DNA from: CAZSAT01 sp964604675
GTDB taxonomy: Bacteria; Myxococcota_A; UBA796; CAJQPC01
NCBI GenBank assembly: GCA_964604675.1
Contig: CAZSAT010000008.1
Span: 1 to 64,000, forward strand
DNA length: 64,000 bases
Reading direction: 5' to 3'
Shown here: positions 8,148-17,600 of the stretch, in pieces
Position numbering within the stretch: position 1 is the first letter of the stretch
Layout of the letters: each line of letters begins with the position of its first letter
Program-made: the position numbers and the translations under genes
The notes under the pieces: model-generated
What the model saw: only the letters and a program-made list of their open reading frames with translations
Database searches by the model: none
Told to the model about the DNA's origin: nothing

Positions 8148-9505
8148 AGCGGCTCGGAGAAGGCGGGGATGCGCTCCACCTGGTAGGCCCCGGCCAGCGC
8201 CTCTTCGGAGGCGTGGAACCAGAAGCGCCACGCCAGCTCACCGTCGGGGGTGACCTCCAACAGGCGGCTGGCGTCCTCGCCGGCCCCGGCGTTGCCGGCC
8301 GAGATGAGTGTGTTGCCGTTGTCGAGGCGGTCCGCATCGCCCTGGCTCTGGTTGTACCAGGTCTCCGCGTCGGAGAAGTCACCCGGGTAGGCCCATGCCA
8401 CCTCGGCGGTCATGGCGTCGAGGTCGAGCGCGTACTCCACCGCCCGAGACCCCCGCTGCGTGCTGCCGTTGTCGTAGGCCAGGAAGCGATCGCCCCCCAG
8501 CGCCTCGAAGCTGTGGGCAGGGCCTGTGAAGACGTCGGCTGCGAGCCCCGCTACGTTGAAGTCGGCATTCCCACCGAGGGTCCAGTCCAGCTCACCGCTG
8601 GCGCGGTCGATGCAGAACTGCCGCTCCAGCGACCAGCTGTTCACGTACACCTTGCCCTCGCGCTGGGACACGCTGTTGGCGTGGGTCCACCACATGTTGA
8701 ACGACGGCTGCTCGTCGCTGAAGTCGACGTGGTCGGTGAAGTCCCAGCTCCACACCAGGTTGCCGTCGAGGTCGTGGATCTCCACCACGTCCGCCAGCGC
8801 GTCGTCGTACTCGATGGCCTTCACGGTCGCGATCTCGTCGTCGCCCAGCCACTCCAGCACGTTGTGGTACTGGCCGGCGACGAGCCCGATCTGGTCGCGC
8901 TCGCCGGCCTGGGTGAAGCCCTCCCACACCGTGGTGCCGTCGAGCGCCACCCGCCGCACGGCCTCGCCCGCCGGGACGCCCGGGCCCATCAGCACGGTGT
9001 CGTCGACCAGCGTGAGCTGCAGGTCTGCGCGCCCGTCGTCGCCGCCGGTGTAGATCCAGACCGGCTCGCCGTCGGTGTCGTACATCGCGGCCACCACGGG
9101 GGTGATGGTGCCCACGTGGGTGTTCACGAGCGTCCAGCCAGGCTGCATCGCGTCTTCGTCGAGCACGTCGACGTCGCCCACGAGCCAGTCGTAGGGCAGC
9201 TCCCCGGTCGTGTACTCCAGCAGATCGCTGCGTCGCTCCTTGCCGTCGTCGTCCCAGACGGCCTGGAGGGCGTAGGTGCGCTCGGCCTTCATGCCCAGCA
9301 CCACGAGCGCGTGGTCGGCGCCGGTGGAGACCGCGGTGGTGCGGTGGGTGAGGGCGCCTTCGCCGAACTCCACCCAGGCTTCGACGTCGCCAGGGGTCTG
9401 CCAGCTCACGATGGCGGAGAGGTCGGACCCTGGGGTGGGGCTGACCGTGACCTCGACGTGCTTGCAGGCGAGGCCGAGGGTCAGCGCCACGGGGAGGGTG
9501 AACAT
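8144..9505 (-). CDS. Arylsulfotransferase-like (ASST family) lipoprotein
   Basis: The protein has 453 residues and a lipoprotein start (MFTLPVALTLGLAC, Cys14). Residues about 20-105 form a fibronectin/PKD-like beta region. The remainder has the repeated W and DG patterns of the arylsulfotransferase beta-propeller: NMWWTHANSVS, CIDRASGELDWTLGG, PAHSFEALGGDRFLAYDNG, RLDNGNTLISAGNAG and EVTPDGELAWRFWF. True ASST enzymes use a catalytic histidine. The His residues in WTHANS and GPAHSFE sit where one would be expected, but activity cannot be judged from sequence. It is first in the operon running down to 4963. Confidence 0.82.
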   Translation of the reverse strand: MFTLPVALTLGLACKHVEVTVSPTPGSDLSAIVSWQTPGDVEAWVEFGEGALTHRTTAVSTGADHALVVLGMKAERTYALQAVWDDDGKERRSDLLEYTTGELPYDWLVGDVDVLDEDAMQPGWTLVNTHVGTITPVVAAMYDTDGEPVWIYTGGDDGRADLQLTLVDDTVLMGPGVPAGEAVRRVALDGTTVWEGFTQAGERDQIGLVAGQYHNVLEWLGDDEIATVKAIEYDDALADVVEIHDLDGNLVWSWDFTDHVDFSDEQPSFNMWWTHANSVSQREGKVYVNSWSLERQFCIDRASGELDWTLGGNADFNVAGLAADVFTGPAHSFEALGGDRFLAYDNGSTQRGSRAVEYALDLDAMTAEVAWAYPGDFSDAETWYNQSQGDADRLDNGNTLISAGNAGAGEDASRLLEVTPDGELAWRFWFHASEEALAGAYQVERIPAFSEPL

Positions 9506-9564
9506 GGCGGGAGTGTGCCACGGCAGGGCCGCGGCGACGCCGCGCGCAGGGGAGATGGCCGGGT

Positions 9565-9645
9565 GACCCCCTGCCCTCGAGTGACCGTCTACCGTTGCTC
9601 CCTTCCGGGCCTGGCGGGGTTCACGGGCTCGAGTCAGAGGGGCCC
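9565..9645 (-). ncRNA. ffs: Bacterial small signal recognition particle RNA (4.5S)
   Basis: The minus strand carries the conserved SRP apical core: a GTGAACC lead-in, then CAGGCCCGGAAGGGAGCA and ACGGT (9591-9624). Flanking arms pair to close the hairpin: CTCGAG with CTCGAG (9628-9633 and 9576-9581) and CCCCT with AGGGG further out. Ends are approximate. It lies next to two serine tRNAs and tadA, a neighbourhood in which SRP RNA is often found. Confidence 0.9.
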
Positions 9646-9687
9646 GACCATCACCGCTGCGCGCGACGAAGGACAGCTACGCGGCGG

Positions 9688-9775
9688 TGGCGGAGAGAGA
9701 GGGATTCGAACCCTCGGTAGGTTGCCCTACACACGATTTCCAGTCGTGCACCTTCGTCCACTCGGTCACCTCTCC
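9688..9775 (-). tRNA. tRNA-Ser(GGA)
   Basis: This is an 88-nt class II tRNA with a long variable arm, read on the minus strand. The acceptor stem pairs GGAGAGG with TCTCTCC, the T arm is GAGGG-TTCGAAT-CCCTC, and the anticodon loop CTGGAAA gives anticodon GGA. The 3' CCA is encoded (9690-9688). Confidence 0.95.
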
Positions 9776-9809
9776 AGGTGTCCACCGCCGCGCGGCGTTG
9801 AGAACAGGA

Positions 9810-9899
9810 TGGCGGAGGAGGGGGGATTCGAACCCCCGGACGGCGCAAACCGTCAATAGATTTCGAATCTACCGCCTTCGTCCACTCGGCCACCCCTCC
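9810..9899 (-). tRNA. tRNA-Ser(CGA)
   Basis: This is a 90-nt class II tRNA on the minus strand. The acceptor stem pairs GGAGGGG with CTCCTCC, the anticodon loop TTCGAAA gives anticodon CGA, and the T loop is TTCGAAT. The 3' CCA is encoded. It is 34 nt from tRNA-Ser(GGA) and 15 nt from tadA's stop codon. Confidence 0.95.
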
Positions 9900-9914
9900 G
9901 CATCCTGTTCGAGA

Positions 9915-10382
9915 TCATGGGGTCGGCTTGCGCGATCGGAGGCTTCGGAAGAAGCCCTTCAGGAGCTGAGCGCTCTCGTCGCCCCGCACGCCCGGCACCA
10001 CCTCGAGGGTGTGGTTCAGCTCGGGGACGTCCGAGAGGTCGCCCACCGTGCCGAGGTAGCCGCCCTTGGGGTCGGTGGCGCCGTAGAGGCAGCGCTCGAT
10101 CCGGGCGAGGAGCAGGGCCCCGGTGCACATGGCACAGGGCTCGAGGGTCACGTACAGCTCACAGCGCTCGAGGCGCCAGCTGCCCACCTTCCGGGAGGCC
10201 TCGCGCAGGGCGAGGATCTCGGCGTGGGCGGTGGGGTCCTGATCCAGCTCGCGGCGGTTGTGGGCAGCGGCCAGAACCTGGCCGTCCCGCACGACGATGG
10301 CCCCCACGGGCACCTCGCCGAGCTCCGCCGCGCGCCGGGCCTGGTCCAGTGCCAGCTCCATGAAGCGCTCGGTCGCAGTCAT
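9915..10382 (-). CDS. tadA: tRNA-specific adenosine deaminase TadA
   Basis: The protein has 155 residues, the usual family length, and should convert A34 of tRNA-Arg(ACG) to inosine. The zinc deaminase motifs are intact: HAE with the proton-shuttling Glu (AHAEILAL), then PCAMC with two zinc-binding cysteines. I chose the ATG at 10382 (MTATERFMELAL). An ATG three codons earlier (10391) is equally possible, and neither has a strong ribosome site. It lies just upstream of two tRNA-Ser genes and the SRP RNA, all on the minus strand. Confidence 0.95.
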   Translation of the reverse strand: MTATERFMELALDQARRAAELGEVPVGAIVVRDGQVLAAAHNRRELDQDPTAHAEILALREASRKVGSWRLERCELYVTLEPCAMCTGALLLARIERCLYGATDPKGGYLGTVGDLSDVPELNHTLEVVPGVRGDESAQLLKGFFRSLRSRKPTP

Positions 10383-10449
10383 GCCAACCATCAAAGAACG
10401 TTCGGCCAGAGGCCGAGAGACGGCGTTCCTAACCCCGGCGATAGCGGTG

Positions 10450-12042
10450 TCAACGGACGCAGGGGCCGCCGAGGTCGAAGTCCCAGCAGTAGCGCAGGCT
10501 CTCACCTGCCGTGACGGTGATCGTGGCCTCGTGGGTGCGGCCGTCTCCGGTGGTCAGGGCGAGGCGGTGCGCTCCCGAGGGGAGGTCGGCCTTGTACACC
10601 GTGCGGCCCACCTCGACGCCGTCGAGCGCCACGCGGCTCCAGGGGCGGCTGTTCAGGTAGCTGGTGACCGTAGCGGTGGCTTCGGGCTCTGGCACGGGCT
10701 CGGGTTCCGGCTCCGGGGGCGGCGTGTGCGTGATCCGCGGAGCCTCGGTGTGCACCGGCACCGCGGGCGCCCGCTCGGTGGGCCTGGCGGTCGCGATGGG
10801 CTCCACCGGCTCTTTCGGCGGCGCCTCGATCACCGGCTCTGCAGCCTGGGGCTCCGGCAGCTCGACCTCGGGTGCGGTGGGGTTCTCGAGCGCTTCGACC
10901 AGCCCGACCCGCTCCGGCTCCGGGGGCGGCTCGGCGCGGTTCCACGGCTGGAGCACCAGCAACAACAAGGCCGCTCCGGCCAGGGCGAGGGAGAGCAGGC
11001 CACCCGCGATCACGGCCACCCATGGGGGCAGCCCCGGGTCCACCGGGCCGAGGGTGCCCTCGGCCGGGTCGGGCTCGACGACGGGCTCGGGTTCGCCTCC
11101 TTCCGCATCCCAACCCCACGCCGGCGGGGTGGTGAGGCCCTCGGCCCGTGGGGGCGGAAGGCTCTCGGCCTCGGCCTGCTGGGCGGCGATGGTCGCGGCC
11201 CAGGCCAGCATGGCTTCCCGAGCGCCGCGCTTGCGGGGGATCGACCAGCTCACCTGGTCCAGGGCGACCGCCATGGCCTGCGCGGTGTCGAAGCGCTCCG
11301 CCGGCTCGTAGGCGCACGCCTTGGCGATGACCTGGGCCAGCTTGGTCGAGATGCCCTTGTAGGTCTGGTCCCGTCGATCGGTGGAGTAGAGGTCGAAGGG
11401 CTCGCGGCCGGTGACGAGGTGGTAGAGCGTGGCGCCGGCCGCGTAGATGTCGGCGCGGTGGTCGGCGGTGCTGGCGTCCTGCCGCTGCTCGGGAGCGAGG
11501 TAGGCCAGGGTGCCGAGGCTCGTGCCCGTGCGGGTGAGCCCCCGCTTGCCATCGGCGACGTGCGCCACGCCGAAGTCGGTGACCTTGGCCTTGCCCCCGA
11601 GCGTCATCAGCACGTTCTGGGGCTTCACGTCGCGGTGCACCACGCCCTGGTCGTGGGCGGCGGCGAGCCCGGCGAGCACGTCGCGGACCAGGCGGATGGC
11701 GATCGCGGGATGCACGCGCTCCGCATGGTCCACGTGCAGGTCCAGGCTGCCGCCTGGGATGAGCTCCATCACGAGGTAGGGGGTGTCGCCCTCGAGCTGG
11801 GCGTCGACCACCCGCACCACGTTGGGGTGCGCCAGGGTGGCCATGACCCGCGCCTCGTTCAGGAACCGCTCCCGGGCTTCGTGGTTGCGCACCATCTTCT
11901 CGGCCATGACCTTGATCGCGCGGTCCACGCCCAGCACCTCGTCGCGGGCGCGGTACACGGTTGCCATCGCGCCTTCGCCCAGCACGGAGAGCAGGCGGTA
12001 GCGGCTCGTGCCGAGCTGCGGCGTCTCGCGGACGTCGGTCAC
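10450..12042 (-). CDS. Membrane-anchored Ser/Thr protein kinase with PEGA-like tail
   Basis: The protein has 530 residues from a GTG. A Hanks-type kinase domain covers about residues 14-270 with all key residues: glycine loop GEGAMATV (22-29), Lys44, Glu63, HRDVKPQN (136-143, catalytic Asp138), DFG (156-158) and an APE-type motif. After a linker comes one membrane helix (about 330-365), then a long Pro/Glu-rich stretch. The last 70 residues, extracytoplasmic, form a PEGA-like beta domain (RVALDGVEVGRTVYKADLPSGAHRLAL). It is 9 nt downstream of a secreted gene with a similar PEGA-like motif, so the two are probably one signalling unit. Confidence 0.93.
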   Translation of the reverse strand: MTDVRETPQLGTSRYRLLSVLGEGAMATVYRARDEVLGVDRAIKVMAEKMVRNHEARERFLNEARVMATLAHPNVVRVVDAQLEGDTPYLVMELIPGGSLDLHVDHAERVHPAIAIRLVRDVLAGLAAAHDQGVVHRDVKPQNVLMTLGGKAKVTDFGVAHVADGKRGLTRTGTSLGTLAYLAPEQRQDASTADHRADIYAAGATLYHLVTGREPFDLYSTDRRDQTYKGISTKLAQVIAKACAYEPAERFDTAQAMAVALDQVSWSIPRKRGAREAMLAWAATIAAQQAEAESLPPPRAEGLTTPPAWGWDAEGGEPEPVVEPDPAEGTLGPVDPGLPPWVAVIAGGLLSLALAGAALLLLVLQPWNRAEPPPEPERVGLVEALENPTAPEVELPEPQAAEPVIEAPPKEPVEPIATARPTERAPAVPVHTEAPRITHTPPPEPEPEPVPEPEATATVTSYLNSRPWSRVALDGVEVGRTVYKADLPSGAHRLALTTGDGRTHEATITVTAGESLRYCWDFDLGGPCVR

Positions 12043-12051
12043 CCGCAGACT

Positions 12052-13230
12052 CTACTCCGGAAGCACGAACGACGCGCTGAAGCCGAGCACGCCGGCGCCG
12101 GTCACGCCGAGCCCGCCCAGGTAGGTGTAGAACCAGCGCTCGTGGGCGCGTGCGGCGGCGTTGTAGCTCACGTCGTCGGTGGCGGCGTTGCCCCGTTCGG
12201 CCGCCACGCTGCCACGCCACAGCGCGACCCCGGTCAGCAGCAGGCCGGCACCGGTGGTGGCGAAGCTCGCCGACCTCACCGTGTTGCGGACGGAGTACAC
12301 GGGGGGTGGGACCTCGGAGATCGCCACGCTCAGCGGGGTCCACGTGCCCGTGGTCGTGTCCAGCGTCCAGAGCGGCCGGTCGGGCAGGTAGACGTACACG
12401 GTGTCGTGCCCGCGCCCGGACAAGGCCCACGCCAGGAGCGCCTGGGTGTCGCTCGTGGCGACCGAGGTCAGGCTGCGATCGTCCAGCTCCCACGGCAGCA
12501 ACAGCTCCGCTTCGGCTCCGGGGGGCAGGTCGAGGAGCGCGGTGGTGTAGCTCTCGGGGGTCTGCAACACGTGACGCCCGGGGCGCAGGTCCAGCACCTC
12601 GGCGGCCCGCACGGTCTCGCCGTTCACCACCAGGGTGCCCGGGGGGAGCACCTCGAGGCGGGTGGTGTCGGTGGCGGCCTGTTCGGCGCGCGCGGCCTCG
12701 AAGGTCGCCTTGCCGTCCGGCGGGTAGGTGTCGTCCCAGTCCAGCCCCTGGTCGTAGTGCCAGGTGCGGCCGAAGTCGCTCCAGGCCTTGGGCTTGTCGC
12801 CTTCGCCGAGCCAGGCCATCCCGTGGAGGTACCAGGCCCGGGCAACGAGCTCGGGCTGGAGGGGCTCGAACAGGCAGGGCAGGCTGGCCAGGGCGGTGTC
12901 CAGCACGGCGCGGGCCTGGGCGTATTCGGCGTAGTCGAGCGCGCCCGCCGCCTCGTCGATGGCCACACCCAGGGCTTCGTGGCTGGTCGGCTCGCCCGTG
13001 CAGGGGCGCAGCTCGCCGTCGCCGGCCAGCAGGGGGGCCGCGTCGGCGAGCAGGCTCGGCAGGGTGCTGACCGCGAGATCCTGTTCGTCGACCTCGGCGA
13101 TGCGCGCCACCCCACGGACCGCGAGCGCGGGGCCGACAGACGCCTCGTGCAGCACCAGAGGAGCCGCGGTGGCGGTGAGGGAGGCCAGGATCGACAGCAG
13201 CATCGCGCGCCATCTTCGCACGACGATCAC
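12052..13230 (-). CDS. Secreted or membrane protein with PEGA-like domain, upstream of the kinase
   Basis: The protein has 392 residues. The GTG at 13230 gives an RRWR-containing n-region before a signal segment (AMLLSILASLTATAAP); an ATG at 13203 is the alternative. The middle is helical and contains four cysteines. Residues about 208-260 have a PEGA-like pattern (LEVLPPGTLVVNGETV, then LRPGRHVLQTP), like that in the kinase downstream. One or two hydrophobic segments lie near the C-terminus (about 320-335 and 370-385). The specific function is unknown. The operon with the kinase suggests a sensor, substrate or regulator of that kinase. Confidence 0.78.
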   Translation of the reverse strand: MIVVRRWRAMLLSILASLTATAAPLVLHEASVGPALAVRGVARIAEVDEQDLAVSTLPSLLADAAPLLAGDGELRPCTGEPTSHEALGVAIDEAAGALDYAEYAQARAVLDTALASLPCLFEPLQPELVARAWYLHGMAWLGEGDKPKAWSDFGRTWHYDQGLDWDDTYPPDGKATFEAARAEQAATDTTRLEVLPPGTLVVNGETVRAAEVLDLRPGRHVLQTPESYTTALLDLPPGAEAELLLPWELDDRSLTSVATSDTQALLAWALSGRGHDTVYVYLPDRPLWTLDTTTGTWTPLSVAISEVPPPVYSVRNTVRSASFATTGAGLLLTGVALWRGSVAAERGNAATDDVSYNAAARAHERWFYTYLGGLGVTGAGVLGFSASFVLPE

Positions 13231-13253
13231 CGCGCGACGGTTACCGTGGCGGT

Positions 13254-13550
13254 GTGGCCCTCGCTGAGCTCGACGCTACCCTCGCTACGGCGCGCCGCGC
13301 GATCGCCGACCTCGACGCCGTGCTGGTGCGCCTCGAGCGGGTGCTGGTCGCGCGCACGCCCGTGACCCCGCGGACCACCATCCATGCGGCCTGGGCGCGT
13401 CACCCCGGGGTGCGGGAGGTCTTCGCCGGCCTCGGTCTCCCGGCCTGCGACGCCTGCTCGGTCGGCGCGGACGAAACGCTGGAGGAGGCCGCCTTCGGCT
13501 ACGGCGTGGACCTCGCCTGGCTGCTCCGCCAGCTGAATGGGCTGGTGTAG
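13254..13550 (+). CDS. DUF1858-domain protein (redox-disulfide, ScdA N-terminal-like)
   Basis: The protein has 98 residues from a GTG. An N-terminal helix (about 5-34) precedes a DUF1858 domain (about 40-98). That domain follows the family pattern: TTIHAAWARHPGVREVF, then ACDAC with Cys65 and Cys68, then ETLEEAAFGYGVDLAWLLRQLN. The family is associated with iron-sulfur or redox partners such as hybrid cluster protein and ScdA. No such partner is adjacent here. Its start is only 23 nt from the divergent start of the PEGA-like gene, so one promoter must lie inside a neighbouring gene, or both start choices are slightly long. Confidence 0.82.
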   Translation: MALAELDATLATARRAIADLDAVLVRLERVLVARTPVTPRTTIHAAWARHPGVREVFAGLGLPACDACSVGADETLEEAAFGYGVDLAWLLRQLNGLV

Positions 13551-13580
13551 GCTCTCGGCTCTTCACGGAGGGTCGGCCTC

Positions 13581-14348
13581 ATGTTCCTTTCGCTGCTCAT
13601 CGGGCTCGCCTCCGCCGCGGACCTCACGCTGGAGAGCTCCGACGGCACGGCGCTCGCGGCCGACTACGAAGCGGTCCCCGGTGCCGAGCGCGGCGTCGTC
13701 CTGGTGCACATGGCCAAGCGCAAGGCCGCCGACTGGCGCTTCCTCACCGCGCGCCTGAACCGGGCCGGCCTCACCACCCTCGCGGTCGACCTGCGCGGTC
13801 ACGGCGACAACATCCCCGAGGGCGAGGACCGACCCGAGCTCGACGACGACGACTACGCCGCCATGACCGAAGACGTCCGCGCGGCCGTGCTGCACCTGCA
13901 GAAGCAGGGCCTGGTGGTGTCGATCGTCGGCGCCGGCGTGGGCGCCAACCTGGCCACCCTCGTCGCCTCCCGCGACGACGCCATCGAGAACCTGGTCCTG
14001 CTCTCTCCGGGACTGGAGCTCGAGGGGGTGGCGGTGGCCGAGGCGGTCACCAGCTACGGGGACCGGCCGATGCTCATCGTGGTGAGCGACAACGACACCT
14101 ATGCCGCCAAGAGCTCGCTGGTGCTCGACGGCAGCGCGCGCGGTCCGCACCACCTCGAGGTGCTCACGGCGGCCGGCAGCGGCTCGAAGATGCTCAACAA
14201 CGCGCCGGAGCTCGAGCCCACCATCGAGGGCTGGCTGCTCGGCAACCACGCGGCGCTCGCGAGCGCCGAGGTGCTGGGCGTCGACCCGGGGGTCGAGGCC
14301 GACAGCACGGCGGTCGTGACCGACGGCAAGACGATGAACGAGCGGTAG
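13581..14348 (+). CDS. Secreted alpha/beta-hydrolase fold protein lacking the nucleophile
   Basis: The protein has 255 residues with a signal-peptide-like start (MFLSLLIGLASAA). The fold is clear: VVLVHMAKRKAADW (oxyanion strand), LAVDLRGHGDN, and an ISPG-type strand LVLLSPGLEL. The nucleophile elbow reads G-A-G-V-G at residues 117-121. Hydrolases have G-x-S-x-G here, so residue 119 is Gly instead of Ser. A His near the C-terminus (PHHLEVL) remains. The protein is probably a non-catalytic binding protein, unless another residue serves. It follows the DUF1858 gene by 30 nt on the same strand. Confidence 0.82.
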   Translation: MFLSLLIGLASAADLTLESSDGTALAADYEAVPGAERGVVLVHMAKRKAADWRFLTARLNRAGLTTLAVDLRGHGDNIPEGEDRPELDDDDYAAMTEDVRAAVLHLQKQGLVVSIVGAGVGANLATLVASRDDAIENLVLLSPGLELEGVAVAEAVTSYGDRPMLIVVSDNDTYAAKSSLVLDGSARGPHHLEVLTAAGSGSKMLNNAPELEPTIEGWLLGNHAALASAEVLGVDPGVEADSTAVVTDGKTMNER

Positions 14349-14355
14349 CTCGGCC

Positions 14356-14562
14356 CTACTTCAGCGCAGCCACCCCAGCGAGCCCGCGCACGACCGCGTC
14401 GTGGCGCTCCTGCTCCGCGGTGCCGTGGGTGGGGAGCCGGGCGGTCACCAGCTCGATCTGCGGCTCCTGGACCTCGCCCTGCACCACGACGGGCGCGAAC
14501 ACGAGGGGGGCGGGCGCGGTGGGCTCGTCGGCGAGGACGAGGGACAGCCAGGCGAGGGTCAT
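14356..14562 (-). CDS. Small secreted protein, unknown
   Basis: The protein has 68 residues. I chose the ATG at 14562 because a strong AGGAG sits about 8 nt upstream and the start looks like a signal peptide (MTLAWLSLVLA). Longer in-frame starts add only Arg-rich translation of non-coding sequence. The mature part is Val, Ala and Pro rich with no recognisable motif. It lies between two plus-strand genes and has no obvious partner. The ribosome site is the main evidence that it is real. Confidence 0.5.
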   Translation of the reverse strand: MTLAWLSLVLADEPTAPAPLVFAPVVVQGEVQEPQIELVTARLPTHGTAEQERHDAVVRGLAGVAALK

Positions 14563-14689
14563 CGGGAGCTCCTGGCACCGGGACCCGTGGAGCGGCCGCG
14601 GCCTTCCCGGCTCGGTGCGCACGAAGCTGCGGGTTCCGCGGACCGGGATTCCGCGCCGGCCCGCCGCAGCCACGCGGTAGCCTGCCGCC

Positions 14690-17600
14690 ATGACGCTGCT
14701 CCTCGCCCTCGCCGCTCCCGCCGCCGCGCAGGACGTCTACCTCTACTACAACAACGGTCCCGGCTACGCGCTCGGAGCCGCCGTTGCCGACGTGGAGGAC
14801 GCGCTCACCGACGTGGGGGCCGACGTGTTCTCGTCGTCGTCCACCACCTGGCCGACCAACTACACCGGCGTCAAGCTCGCGATCTTCCTCATCCCGGGGG
14901 CGGCGTTCTCCGCGTCCCAGTCCGCGGCGCTCCAGACCTTCGTGCAGGGCGGCGGCCGCCTCGTGGTCACCGGCGACTGGGCCACGCCCCCCACGGGCTA
15001 CGGCACCGACAACGACACGGTCAACGACCTGCTCGCCGACATCGGCTCCACCATGACCATCGTGGACGACGCGGTCTCGGGCAGCGGCTGCGCCACCACG
15101 TCGACCCTCGCGGTCGACCAGCTCACCGACGGCGTGAGCTCGATCTCGATCGCGTCGTCGTCCACCGTCTCGGGCGGCACGGCCATCGTGGACTACGGCG
15201 CCGACACCATCGTGGCGGCCGAGAACCTGGCGGGTGCGTCCGGCAGCCGCCCGGCCTACGACGTGGTGGTCTCGGGCGACACGAACGTGCTCCTGGCCGG
15301 GTGCGCCAACGCCACCACCCCCGGCTACAACCTCACGCTCTGGGAGAACCTCTACGTCTGGGGCGTGTGCGACGTCGACGGCGACGACGTCTTCTCCGAC
15401 ACCTGCACCGGCGGGACCGACTGCGACGACGACGACAGCAGCACCTACCCGGGTGCCGACGAGACCTGCGATCTGGACGACGACGACTGCGACGGCACGG
15501 TCGACGAGGACGCGATCGACGAGCTGACGGTCTACGCCGACGACGACGGCGACGGCTACGGCGACGCCTCCGACGACAGCGACGCCTGCTCGGTGTCCTC
15601 GGGCTTCGTGGCGGACGACAGCGACTGCGACGACGGGGACTCCAGCGTGCATCCTGGGGCGGTCGAGGCCTGCGACAGCGTGGACGAGGACTGCGACAGC
15701 GTGGTCGACGAGGACCCGGCCGACGGGAGCACCTACTACCTCGACGAGGACGGCGACGGCTACGGCTCGACCACCGACACCGCCTACGCCTGCAGCGAGG
15801 GCAGCGGCTTCGTCACCGACTTCACCGACTGCGACGACGGCGACGCCGCCGTGAACCCGGCCGGCACCGAGGCCTGCAACGGCTACGACGACGACTGCGA
15901 CAGCGACGTCGACGAGGCCGGCGCCACGGGCGAGAGCACCTGGTACCTCGATGGCGACGGCGACGACTACGGCAACGCCGCGGCGAGCACCGACGCCTGC
16001 GACGAGCCCAGCGGCTACACCGACGACGCCACCGACTGCGACGACGACGACAGCGCGGTGTACCCCGGCGCGGTCGAGGTGCCCTACGATGGCGTGGACC
16101 AGGACTGCGACGGCGACGACGTGGAAGACCTCGACGGCGACGGCGAGGACAGCACCGCGGCGGGCGGCACCGACTGCAACGACAACGACGCCGACGTGTA
16201 CACCGGCGCGAGCGAGACCACCGACGGCGCCGACGAAGACTGCGACGGCACGGTGGACGAGGGCACGGCGGTCTACGACGACGACGGCGACGGCTTCAGC
16301 GAGCAAGGCGGCGACTGCTCGGACAGCAACGCCGACGTGAGCCCGGCCGGGGTCGAGAGCTGCAACGCGGTCGACGACGACTGCGACGACGTCGTGGACG
16401 AGGACACCGACTGCTCCGACGACGACGGGGACGGCGCGTCGGAGGACGAGGGCGACTGCAACGACGGCGACCCGGACGTGGGGACCGAGGCCACCGAGAT
16501 CGACGGCAACGGCGTGGACGACGACTGCGACGGCGTGGTTGACGGCGACGCCTTCGACGAGGACGGCGACGGCTACCACGTCGACGGCGACGACTGCGAC
16601 GACGACGACGCCAGCGTGTACCCGGGGGCCGAGGAGGAGCCCGACGGGGTGGACGACGACTGCGACGAGGTGATCGACGAGGGCACCACGGCGAGCGACG
16701 ACGACGACGACGGCTGGACGGAGGACGAAGGGGACTGCTGGGACGACGACCCGTCGGTGAACCCGGACGCCGAAGAGACCGCCGACGGCGTGGACGAGGA
16801 CTGCGACGGCCTGGTGGACGAGGGGGGCGCGCACGTGGACGACGACGGCGACGGCTTCTCCGAGGAGTCCGGCGACTGCGACGACGGCGACGCGGAGGTG
16901 TCCCCTGCGGCCACCGAGGTCGAGAACGGTCTCGACGACGACTGCGACGACGCGGTCGACGAAGGCACCGAGGACGTGGACGGCGACGGCTACTCCGAGG
17001 CCGATGGCGACTGCGACGACGGCAACGGCTGGATCCGCCCGGGCCTCGCGGAGATGTGCGACGGGGTCGACAACGACTGCGACGGCGAGGTGGACGAGGG
17101 CTGCGGACGCGACACCGGCGAGGTGACCAGCGGCGCCTTCGACGACGGCAAGTCCACCTGCGGCTGTGCCGGCGCGGGCTCCACGGGCTGGCTCGCGCTC
17201 GTCGGCGCCCTCGGCTTGCTCCGGCGTCGGCGTCGCGCGCCGTTCGCGCTGGTGGCGCTGCCCTTCCTCGGTGCGTGCGGGTCCGACGTGACGGTGGTGG
17301 CCGAAGAAGCGGTGCTGGAGGTCACGCCCGGCCTCCAGGATCTGGACCAGGTGCCCGTGGGCGAGGCGGTGGACTTCCGCTTCCAGCTGGACTGCACTGC
17401 GGGCGGCAGCGTCGACATCGCGTCGATCGATCTCCTCGACGTGCAGGGCGACAGCTTCGAGCTGATCGCCTTCCCCGACGCGGTCGGCGAGGGCACTCCC
17501 GAGTACATCGACCTGCGCTACACCCCCAGCGGCGAGGGCTACCACCTGGCGGTGCTCACGATCACCTCCGATGCGTCGGGGAGCCAGGTCGAGCGCGAGG

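Noticed and set aside
10258..13365. A 1035-codon open frame on the plus strand.
   Set aside because: It mirrors tadA, the kinase and the PEGA-like gene, all with defining motifs on the minus strand.
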